64,000 nucleotides of DNA from CBDEGU01 sp965238045 (GTDB lineage: Bacteria > Acidobacteriota > Terriglobia > Bryobacterales > UBA6623): contig CBDEGU010000012.1 in the NCBI GenBank assembly GCA_965238045.1, forward strand, positions 1,612,001 to 1,676,000, in the 5' to 3' direction. Position numbers and translations under genes: made by a program. Positions 8,221 to 15,045 of the stretch are shown piece after piece (position 1 is the first letter of the stretch; every line of letters begins with the position of its first letter). Under the pieces are notes generated by a model. It was not told the DNA's origin, made no database searches, and worked only from the letters and a program-made list of their open reading frames with translations.

Positions 8221-9720
8221 ATGTATCGCGTGGAGCTATACGCTCAAGTACGGCGCAGTGTCTTTGTCGAAGGTCTGAGTGAACGCGAGGCCGCCAAACG
8301 GTTTGACTTGGCGCGAGGGACGGTGCGCAAGATGTTGCGCTACGCCACTCCACCAGGCTATCGGCGGCGCCAACCAGCGAGGAGACCGAAGCTGGATCCC
8401 TTCGCCGGAATCGTCGATCAGCTCCTCATCGACGATCAGGAACGCCTGAAGAAGCAACGCCACACTGCGAAACGCATCTTCGACCGCTTGCGCGACGAGT
8501 ACGATTTCACCGGCGGCTATACGATCGTCAAGGATTACGTTCGCGACAAGAAGCTGGGCGGGCAAGAGATGTTCGTGCCGCTGGTGCATCCGCCGGGCGA
8601 TGCCCAGGCCGACTTCGGCGAAGCACTGGTGGTCATTGACGGCGTACAGCGCAAGGCGCACTACTTGGTTGTCGATCTGCCGCACAGCGATGACGCTTTC
8701 GTAAAAGCTTTCCCCGCCGAGACGACGGAAGCCTTTTGCGAAGGGCACAACGCAGCGTTCCGGTACTTCGGCGGCGTGCCACGCAGCATCCTCTACGACA
8801 ACACGACCTTGGCGGTGGCGAGGATCCTGGGCGACGGCAGGCGCAAGCGGACCAGGGTGTTCAGCGAGTTGCAGTCGCACTATTTATTCGCCGATCGTTT
8901 CGGGCGGCCGGGCAAGGGCAACGACAAAGGAAAGGTGGAAGGGCTGGTCGGTTATGCACGGCGGAATTTCATGGTGCCGATCCCGAGGTTTCCAAGCTGG
9001 GAAGCGTTCAACCAGAAGCTCGAAGCCCAGTGCCTCAACAATCGTGAGCGGCGCTTGCGGCGGCATACCGAAACGATTGATGAACGTTGCGAGCGTGACC
9101 GCCAAGCATTGCTGCCCTTGCCGCCCACGCCCTATGACGCCTGCGACAAACGCACCACGCGGGTTACATCGCTGTCATTGGTGCGCTATCGCACCAACGA
9201 CTACTCGGTACCCACACGCTACGGACATCGCCAGGTGTTGCTGAAAGGCTACGTCGATGAAATCGTGATCTGTTGTGGCAGTGAAGAGATCGCGCGCCAC
9301 CGGCGCAGTTACGAACGCGAAGAGTTGATCTTCGATCCGCTGCATTACCTGGCGCTGCTGGAACGCAAGACCAACGCGCTCGATCAAGCGGCCCCACTGG
9401 CGGGCTGGGAACTGCCCGAACAGTTCGCGTGCTTGAGACGTTTACTCGAAGCGCGGTTGGGCAAGCCGGGCAAGCGCGAGTACGTGCAGGTATTGCGATT
9501 GCTGGAGGACTTCCGATTCGAGCACGTTGCCGCGGCGGTGCGCCAAGCCTGCGAGTTGGGAGCGATCGGCTTGGATGCTGTCAGGCACTTGGTGCTGTGC
9601 CGCATCGAGCAACGGCCGCCGCGCTTGGACCTGACGAAGTATCCGCATCTGCCGGCAGCCCAAGTGGAGCAAACCTCCGCCGCGGACTATCTGGCGCTGC
9701 TGGCGCAAGGAGGGGGATGA
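8221..9720 (+). CDS. istA: IS21 transposase IstA
   Basis: The 499-residue protein has an N-terminal helix-turn-helix (GLSEREAAKRFDLARGTVRK). Its rve integrase core includes the Asp of AQADFGEA, the Asp of ILYDNTTLAV and a Glu in NDKGKVEGLVGYA. A C-terminal Mu-type beta-barrel region (YRTNDYSVPTRYGHRQV) follows. It is the DDE transposase of the element. The ATG at 8221 follows GAGAGGG. Its stop overlaps the start of istB, so both are translated as a coupled pair. Confidence 0.93.
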   Translation: MYRVELYAQVRRSVFVEGLSEREAAKRFDLARGTVRKMLRYATPPGYRRRQPARRPKLDPFAGIVDQLLIDDQERLKKQRHTAKRIFDRLRDEYDFTGGYTIVKDYVRDKKLGGQEMFVPLVHPPGDAQADFGEALVVIDGVQRKAHYLVVDLPHSDDAFVKAFPAETTEAFCEGHNAAFRYFGGVPRSILYDNTTLAVARILGDGRRKRTRVFSELQSHYLFADRFGRPGKGNDKGKVEGLVGYARRNFMVPIPRFPSWEAFNQKLEAQCLNNRERRLRRHTETIDERCERDRQALLPLPPTPYDACDKRTTRVTSLSLVRYRTNDYSVPTRYGHRQVLLKGYVDEIVICCGSEEIARHRRSYEREELIFDPLHYLALLERKTNALDQAAPLAGWELPEQFACLRRLLEARLGKPGKREYVQVLRLLEDFRFEHVAAAVRQACELGAIGLDAVRHLVLCRIEQRPPRLDLTKYPHLPAAQVEQTSAADYLALLAQGGG

Positions 9721-10481
9721 TGGCGAGATCGAAACTTCTGCTCGAAGCGCATTTGAAAGCGTTGCGGCTGCCCACCTTCCTGCGAGAGTACGACAAGCTG
9801 GCGCGGCAATGCGCCGCCGAGAGCCTGGACTCGAGGAGCTTCCTGCAACAACTCTGCGAACTGGAACTGCTCGACCGTGAACAGCGGGCCGCCGAGCGTC
9901 GCATCAAGGCCGCGAAGTTTCCCGTGACCAAGAGTCTGGACACTTTCGACTTCCTGTCCCTGCCGGCGTTGAACAAGAAGCTGGTGTTGGAACTGGCGCG
10001 CTGCGAGTTCATCGACCGCCGCGAAAACGTGCTGGCACTGGGTAATTCCGGCACGGGCAAGACGCACATCGGCTTGGCGTTGGGACTGGCGGCTTGTCAG
10101 CGCGGCTATCGAACACGCTTCACAACAGCGGCGGCACTGGTCAATGAGCTGCTCGAAGCCCGAGATGAACGGCGCTTGCTGCGGTGTCAAAAGCAGTTGG
10201 CCAAGCAGGATCTGCTGATCGTCGATGAACTGGGCTACGTGCCGTTGTCGAAGACCGGAGCGGAGTTATTGTTCGAAGTGTTTTCCCAGCGCTATGAACA
10301 GGGTTCGACGCTGGTCACCTCAAACCTGCCGTTCAACGAATGGACAGAGGTCTTTGGCTCCGAGCGGCTGACGGGCGCCTTGCTGGATCGGCTCACGCAC
10401 CACGTTCATATTCTGGAGATGAACGGCGAAAGCTTCCGCCTCACCCAGAGCAAGAAGAAGCGGGCTCACTCTTCGGACTGA
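9720..10481 (+). CDS. istB: IS21 helper ATPase IstB
   Basis: This AAA+ ATPase of about 253 residues has a P-loop-like GNSGTGKTHIG, a Walker B region LLIVDELGYVPLS and the IstB signature VTSNLPFNEWTEVFG. It assists IstA in target selection and strand transfer. Two adjacent ATGs (9717, 9720) overlap the istA stop; AAGGAGGGGG fits the second better. The first glycine of the canonical Walker A is preceded by ALGNS, where GPxGTGK is more usual. Confidence 0.93.
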   Translation: MARSKLLLEAHLKALRLPTFLREYDKLARQCAAESLDSRSFLQQLCELELLDREQRAAERRIKAAKFPVTKSLDTFDFLSLPALNKKLVLELARCEFIDRRENVLALGNSGTGKTHIGLALGLAACQRGYRTRFTTAAALVNELLEARDERRLLRCQKQLAKQDLLIVDELGYVPLSKTGAELLFEVFSQRYEQGSTLVTSNLPFNEWTEVFGSERLTGALLDRLTHHVHILEMNGESFRLTQSKKKRAHSSD

Positions 10482-10896
10482 CCCACCGGCCGCTCGCACG
10501 GTTTTCGTGAGACGGCTTCCACTACGCCTGGGCCGCCCTAAAGGGCGACCTCAGGCTCCGTTCCAGCCGTCCCACGAAAACCGCTAGCCCTTCACCAACT
10601 GGTCTACTTTTGCTCCGCCGAAGTGGTCCAATTTTACTCCGCCCTTGACAACAAACCCTCAACTACGATTGGGACACTCTCGAGCTAATGAGTTTGCTGT
10701 GGTGCAGGGTCGTCGCTTCCTTAAGCGCCTCAACTGGAGGCTGTCGAACGCTCGAAATGCCGGTCATTGTTCCACCTCTTCGCGTCTAAAGTGTCCTTTG
10801 TTTGAGATCTTCCAGCACAATTTACTCCAGCACAAGGGATCATCCCCCAATCTGTCAAGCTTGAGGGAGATCCCTCCTGGTTTTTGGCTGTATTGG

Positions 10897-11367
10897 CTAG
10901 TGTGCTTCGACCGTTCCCACTGCTCTCGCAGAGGCCGGTTGACGCTGGCTCTTCCGGTTTCGGAGCCAAGCGTAGCTCAGTCCCAGGATCGTGCCGTAGA
11001 TGAGGTGACCGACCAAGCTGGGAAGCATTTGGGATGCTGCAGTGGCATTCCAGTTCACCCCTAAGCTCATACCCATGAACAGCGGCATTAGCGTTAGCGG
11101 TCCCAGAAACCACCAAGCTCCACCATAGAGCAGGCCATAGCCAAGGCCAGCGATTGCAGCGTGGACAAAGCGATGGAAAACGACCGCAAACGATACGCCG
11201 ATCAGGGCGCTAATGACTAGGTGAACGAGGAACCCGGTGATTGCTGAGGGGTGCCCAACCATCTTGCCGATCATGGGCAGCATTCCCATCATGCCCATCA
11301 TCGCTCCGAAGATTACACCACCGGCCAAACCGCCGTAAACACCGTGCTTGATTTCTGTTGAATTCAT
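10897..11367 (-). CDS. Four-helix membrane protein of unknown function
   Basis: The 156-residue hydrophobic protein starts MNSTEIKHGVYGGLAGG and has about four membrane segments. It looks internally duplicated. Each half has a Gly/Met-rich segment ending in a short polar loop (FGAMMGMMGMLPMIGKMVG; LGPLTLMPLFMGM). This is followed by a V-G/F-H-x-x-I-x-G-type helix (FLVHLVISALIGVSF; LVGHLIYGTILGLSY). The start resembles the truncated protein at 4655. An IS1595 copy has inserted right at the start codon, separating it from its ribosome-binding site (AAAGGAG, 12420-12426). No function is assigned. Confidence 0.65.
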   Translation of the reverse strand: MNSTEIKHGVYGGLAGGVIFGAMMGMMGMLPMIGKMVGHPSAITGFLVHLVISALIGVSFAVVFHRFVHAAIAGLGYGLLYGGAWWFLGPLTLMPLFMGMSLGVNWNATAASQMLPSLVGHLIYGTILGLSYAWLRNRKSQRQPASARAVGTVEAH

Positions 11368-11370
11368 TTT

Positions 11371-12407
11371 GATGGGTATTCACTTGACTCAGGTATTTTG
11401 AAATGGCCCCTACATGTTGTGGTTGTCCGTAGCGCGTGTTGCGGTGCCTCCGACCAGCGACTTGTAGGGCGCCGGTTGGACGGCGACGGCCTGCTGAACC
11501 AGGCGGTAGAAGAGCTTGCCTCGGCTTCTGGACTTGCGGCGGTTGAAGCGGAAGGTGAATTCGTCGAGGTAGTAGTCGAGATGCTCGTGGCTGACGGCTC
11601 CTTGATGCGTACCCAGTATCCAACGCTTCAGTAACGACACCACGCGATGCACGCGGGGGAGCAGTTGAGAGGCTCGTGCCGGTTGCCCGTCCAGGTAGCT
11701 CACCTCGTGGCGATAGCCGTCGCTTTCGAGTGGCTCGTATCCCAGCCAGCCGTCCGTGTGGACCACGCTGCCGGGTTCGACCGACTCGCCGACGAAGGCC
11801 ATCAAGCTGTCCCCAGAGGCGTTCGGAATCGTGCGCATCCGAACTCGTCCGATGCCGGCGCCATCTTCCTCGGCCGCTACTACAATCAGCGCTTTCGCGT
11901 CGGTTTGGCGGCCCCGCACGCCCTCCTCCAGGGCTCCTAAGTAAGTCTCGTCAACCTCAACGCGCCCGCTGAGGCGATCACGTCCGGGCCGCACCATAGC
12001 GCGCCGAAGCTTGTGCAACCAAGTCCAGGCCGTCTTGTAGCTGCCCAGGCCCAACACCCGCTGCAATCCCAATGCACTCGCCCCGTTCTTCTGGCTGGTG
12101 AGCCACCACATTGCTCGAAACCAACTCTGGAGCGGCTTGCGGGTGTCTTGAAAGATTGTGCCTGCTGTCGCCGAAGCTTGATGCCCGCAGCTTGCACACT
12201 GCAGCAGCACCGTGCGCACCGCCCAGGTTTTGTCATGCCCGCATCGCGGACAACGAAAACCCTCCGGCCAGCGGAGTTGACACAGATACTCCCGACAGGC
12301 CTGCTCGCTAGCGAAACGCGCCTCGAACTCGGCCAAATTCCGGGGATAATCTTCCATCGCCCAAGATCCTACATCTTGGGGTCACCTGAGTCAAGTAAAT
12401 ACCCATC
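11371..12407 (-). mobile_element. IS1595-family element, copy 2 (intact)
   Basis: The 1037-bp element has the same inverted ends as copy 1 and is flanked by the perfect 8-bp duplication TTCATTTT (11363-11370 and 12408-12415). It is oriented opposite to copy 1. Both copies are nearly identical outside the 47-bp deletion in copy 1, suggesting recent spread. Confidence 0.94.
11410..12357 (-). CDS. IS1595-family transposase
   Basis: The 315-residue protein has a complete N-terminal zinc ribbon (CPRCGHDKTW and CASCGHQASAT), as in ISXO2-like transposases. The catalytic domain includes VEVDETYLG, VVHTDGWLGY and a C-terminal FTFRFNRRKSRSRGKLFYRL. It catalyses cut-and-paste transposition of the IS1595 group. 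The frame is full length and probably active, and could also mobilise the defective copy 1. Confidence 0.93.
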   Translation of the reverse strand: MEDYPRNLAEFEARFASEQACREYLCQLRWPEGFRCPRCGHDKTWAVRTVLLQCASCGHQASATAGTIFQDTRKPLQSWFRAMWWLTSQKNGASALGLQRVLGLGSYKTAWTWLHKLRRAMVRPGRDRLSGRVEVDETYLGALEEGVRGRQTDAKALIVVAAEEDGAGIGRVRMRTIPNASGDSLMAFVGESVEPGSVVHTDGWLGYEPLESDGYRHEVSYLDGQPARASQLLPRVHRVVSLLKRWILGTHQGAVSHEHLDYYLDEFTFRFNRRKSRSRGKLFYRLVQQAVAVQPAPYKSLVGGTATRATDNHNM

Positions 12408-12583
12408 TTCATTTTTTTTCTCCTTTGTTAGGTTTTGGTTCTAGGGCAACCTGCATCGCACTCAGCTCTTAGCGCGCTGTGAGCCCGTGCGTCGCTCGCC
12501 GATCAGTGCGCCGCCCGCCGCCCGTTTAGCCTCTAAGATCAGGACGCCTTCACAGGAGCCATGACCGCTTTGCGGCCTCGATA

Positions 12584-12620
12584 GTGAGTGCGGCAAGGCT
12601 GCGAATTCTTACATTCTTAA
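12584..12620 (+). promoter_or_regulatory. Second copy of the 37-bp motif
   Basis: GTGAGTGCGGCAAGGCTGCG followed by AATTCTTACATTC resembles the motif upstream of the ECF sigma gene at 4693. It lies in the gap 12408-12764, which holds no gene but contains the orphaned ribosome-binding site of the membrane gene displaced by IS1595. Confidence 0.4.
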
Positions 12621-12703
12621 TGGATAAGAAAATTGCCGGCAAATCACTGAAGCGGCCAGCTCCGGTAAGGAACAGGAGTCCCTGCCGACTCCTGCGGCTG
12701 TGT

Positions 12704-12740
12704 GTGGGTGCAACAAGGGCGCGAATTCTTACACTTGAAG
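12704..12740 (+). promoter_or_regulatory. Third copy of the 37-bp motif
   Basis: GTGGGTGCAACAAGGGCGCG followed by AATTCTTACACTTGAA matches the 4693 copy at nearly every position. It stops about 25 bp before the left end of the IS630 element, so whatever gene it once controlled may have been removed or displaced. Confidence 0.45.
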
Positions 12741-12764
12741 CGCAATGGGATGGGACAAGCCTTA

Positions 12765-13858
12765 TTGAATCCCGCAAAATAACATGACACCTTTTGGTGA
12801 TTGGATACGTCTATCTATGTATGAGAAGTGGGCAAAGCGGACGGCGGGATTTCGAGGCGCTAGAGAAGCGCCGTTTCGAAGCGATGCGGTTGCTCGATGA
12901 AGGATGTAATCAGTCCCAAACGGCGCGGCGACTCAAGGTCGCGCGGCAAACAGTGAGTGAGTGGCGGCGGCGATATTGCGAGCAAGGTCCGGCCGGGTTG
13001 CGCCAGGCCGGGCGGGCGGGACGCAAACCGCGGTTAGACGCCGCCCAACTCGAGCGCCTGGAGTCGCAGTTGCTTCAAGGCCCCGAAGCGCACGGCTTCC
13101 CGACGCCGCTGTGGACCTGCCCGCGCATCGCTCGTCTGATCGCCGACCAGTTCGGCGTGCGCTACCACGCAGGCCACGTCTGGAAGATCCTGCGGGCGCT
13201 CGGCTGGAGCCCGCAACGTCGGGTCGGCAAGGCCCGCGAGCGCAACGAAGGGGCGATCCGCGGCTGGCAGCGCACGACCTGGCCCCGCATTAAAAAAAAG
13301 CCTGCCAACAAGGCCGCACGATCGTCTTCATCGACGAAAGCGGATTAACTCAGAAGCCGCATCGTTGCCGCACCTGGGCGCCGCGCGGCGAGACGCCGGT
13401 CCTGGAGTTCAACTTCAACTGGAAGAAGCTTTCGGTAGCGGCCGGGCTGAGCTTCCGCAACTTCTACTTCCGGCTGTACCCTGGCGCGATCGGGGCACTC
13501 GAGGTCATCGACTTCCTGAAGGCCTTGGCAGGCCACATCCAAGAGCCGCTACTGATCGTCTGGGACCGGCTGCCGGCGCACCGCAGCCGTCTGGTAGAGG
13601 AGTTCATCGAGCTCTCCGAGGGTCACATCGCAACGGAGTACCTGCCGCCCTATGCGCCGGAGCTGAACCCGGTGGAATACATCTGGGCTTACTGGAAACA
13701 GCACGAGCTGCCCAGCGTCTGCCCGAAGGACTATGGGGAACTCGACCAACGCGCTCGCCAAGCACTACGCCGCATGCGCCGCAAGCCGCGTTTGATTGCC
13801 GCTTTCTGGAAGCAGTCTTCTCTTTGTTTCGATTGACGGGGTATTATGCGGGACTCAG
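12765..13858 (+). mobile_element. IS630-family element
   Basis: The ends TTGAATCCCGCAAAATA (12765) and CTGAGTCCCGCATAATA (inward from 13858) are inverted repeats, and a TA dinucleotide flanks each side (12763-12764 and 13859-13860), as expected for this family. It contains one transposase encoded in two overlapping frames. Confidence 0.88.
12821..13836 (+). CDS. IS630 transposase, two frames joined by -1 frameshift
   Basis: The first frame (ATG 12821, ending 13348) encodes the helix-turn-helix part (NQSQTARRLKVARQTVSEW) and a winged-helix region (HAGHVWKILRALGWSPQR). At 13292-13299 a run of eight A residues (ATT AAA AAA AAG) allows a -1 slip into the second frame. That frame continues TIVFIDESGLTQKP, LLIVWDRLPAHRS and YAPELNPVEYIWAYWK, giving the complete DDE catalytic domain to 13836. 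Frameshifting at A-runs is well known in several IS families, so the break is probably programmed. Confidence 0.85.
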
Positions 13859-14118
13859 TAAGCGACCGAAGAACGGGGAGTGGTGTCCTCCTGGAGGGGA
13901 GCGCGTTCTAGGTGGAAACATCACATGCATGGAAATCCACCGTACTTGAGCTAGTGCCGCCAATACGGCTACATTAGGATCATGTCCACGTGTCGGGCTA
14001 GCAAGACCGCTAGATGTCTGTCGGCCCCAGGTTCACGGCACCTACTCAACGCGGGCCGGAAGAATATCATTGTTTGATCCCTCTGGGTTGCACAAGATTG
14101 GCTGGAGAAGACTGTTTT
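13859..14118. other. Gene-free gap upstream of the GldA-like gene
   Basis: About 260 bp between the IS630 end and the ABC transporter operon with no convincing frame. It must hold the promoter of the downstream operon. No clear consensus promoter or operator was recognised. Confidence 0.4.
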
Positions 14119-15045
14119 ATGGCAGAGATTGAACCCACGGCGATGATCGAGGCACGGGGCCTCAGTAAGTTTTACGGCGATTTCGCCGCCATCCGGGATG
14201 TGTCTTTCTCGGTGCCGGGCGGCCAGGTTGCCGCTTTCCTTGGTCCCAACGGCGCCGGAAAATCGACAACGCTGAAGCTGCTCACGGGCTATCTGTCTCC
14301 AACGTCGGGCACCGCGCGGATCGCCGGGCTCAATATGGCGGAGAACCGTATCGAGGCCGCGGCGCGTATCGGCTACCTGCCGGAAAACGGGCCGCTCTAC
14401 CCGGAGATGACTCCGCTTGAATTACTCACGTTCTTTGGCAGTGCGCGCGGGCTTTCTAACTCGCGGCTTCGCGGGAGAATCGACGCCGTCGTTGCTCAGT
14501 GCCACCTGGAAGGCGTAACCGAAAAGAGCATCTTCAAGCTCTCGAAAGGCTACCGGCAGCGAGTGGGCATGGCGCAAGTATTGCTCCACGAGCCCGATAT
14601 CCTCATCATGGACGAGCCCACCAGCGGTCTCGACCCCAACCAGATCCATGACGTGCGTCTTCTCATCCGGGGTCTCGGCGCGACAAGAACCATTTTGATC
14701 TCCACGCATATCTTGCAAGAGGTCGAGGCGATCGCGGATCACGTGATTCTCATCAACGAAGGGCGCATTGTTTTCGATGGAACGGTCGCTGACATGGCGG
14801 CGGGACAGAGTTTGGAAGAGGCCTTCTACCGATGGACCGGTAAGGGAGCCCGAATCGAACCGGATGCCCCGCCCGATGCCAATTCGTCCGATTCGATCCC
14901 GCCCGATTCGGTCCCACTCAAGCCTCCTCCCCCTCCAGTGGATGCACCGCTTGCCGCGGAAGCGGATCGCGGGACCGGACCCGTTGTCCCAGACGAGGCC
15001 GGGCCGGACGCTTCGACCTCTACGAGCAGAGGAGACACCGAATGA
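14119..15045 (+). CDS. ABC transporter ATP-binding protein, GldA-like
   Basis: The 308-residue protein has a full ABC ATPase in the first 230 residues: Walker A FLGPNGAGKSTTLKLL, signature LSKGYRQRVG, Walker B ILIMDEPTSGLD and the H-loop STHIL. The last 75 residues are a low-complexity Asp/Pro/Ser-rich tail. The start is ATG at 14119. It overlaps the following permease-GldG fusion by 4 bp (ATGA). The neighbourhood (ABC-2 permease, GldG domain, DUF4340) is the GldAFG-type exporter set, known from gliding Bacteroidota and common elsewhere with unproven substrate. Confidence 0.9.
   Translation: MAEIEPTAMIEARGLSKFYGDFAAIRDVSFSVPGGQVAAFLGPNGAGKSTTLKLLTGYLSPTSGTARIAGLNMAENRIEAAARIGYLPENGPLYPEMTPLELLTFFGSARGLSNSRLRGRIDAVVAQCHLEGVTEKSIFKLSKGYRQRVGMAQVLLHEPDILIMDEPTSGLDPNQIHDVRLLIRGLGATRTILISTHILQEVEAIADHVILINEGRIVFDGTVADMAAGQSLEEAFYRWTGKGARIEPDAPPDANSSDSIPPDSVPLKPPPPPVDAPLAAEADRGTGPVVPDEAGPDASTSTSRGDTE

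Larger units (their letters stand above)
8097..10650 (+). mobile_element. Complete IS21-family element
   Basis: The left end (8097, TGAGAACGGCGGAGCGAAAC) mirrors the right end (10650, TGTCAAGGGCGGAGTAAAAT read inward). Each end has a second internal copy (GGCGGAGTAAAAGTAGACC near 8151; TACTTTTGCTCCGCC near 10600), the multi-repeat ends usual in IS21. It carries istA and istB. A long inverted repeat (10500-10515 with 10567-10582) follows istB. No target duplication is seen, consistent with loss of the adjoining IS256 sequence. Confidence 0.9.
7756..10681 (+). mobile_element. IS256-like element, interrupted and largely deleted
   Basis: Related inverted ends (GGAGATTGTCCCGAATC at 7756 and GAGAGTGTCCCAATCG read inward from 10681) are flanked by the 8-bp duplication GAGCTAAT, typical of IS256-type insertions. 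Only the first 341 bp and the last 31 bp remain. An IS21 element (8097-10650) sits between them and most of the original element has been lost. Confidence 0.75.
6895..10767 (-). pseudogene. PP2C/SpoIIE-type phosphatase split by nested insertions
   Basis: The gene starts at 10767 (ATG, preceded by GAGGTGG) and encodes MTGISSVRQPPVEALKE to codon 26. It is interrupted by the IS256-like element, with the 8-bp duplication GAGCTAAT at 7748-7755 and 10682-10689, and continues at 7755 as ISSADGRQIGLANHQ. The domain has the SpoIIE/PP2C motifs GGDVHYLS, LADVSGHG, NAGHPAPLWF and LLILYTDAMIEA. An in-frame TAG at 7021-7023 follows GRGLLS, yet the same frame then reads VHRFSRDLGASDDETLIVIQ, the expected end of this fold, to a stop at 6895. 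The gene therefore carries both an insertion and an amber codon. Confidence 0.82.

Noticed and set aside
5778..12407. The two inverted IS1595 copies as one composite transposon
   Set aside because: Each copy has its own different perfect 8-bp target duplication (AGAGGCAG and TTCATTTT), so they inserted independently.
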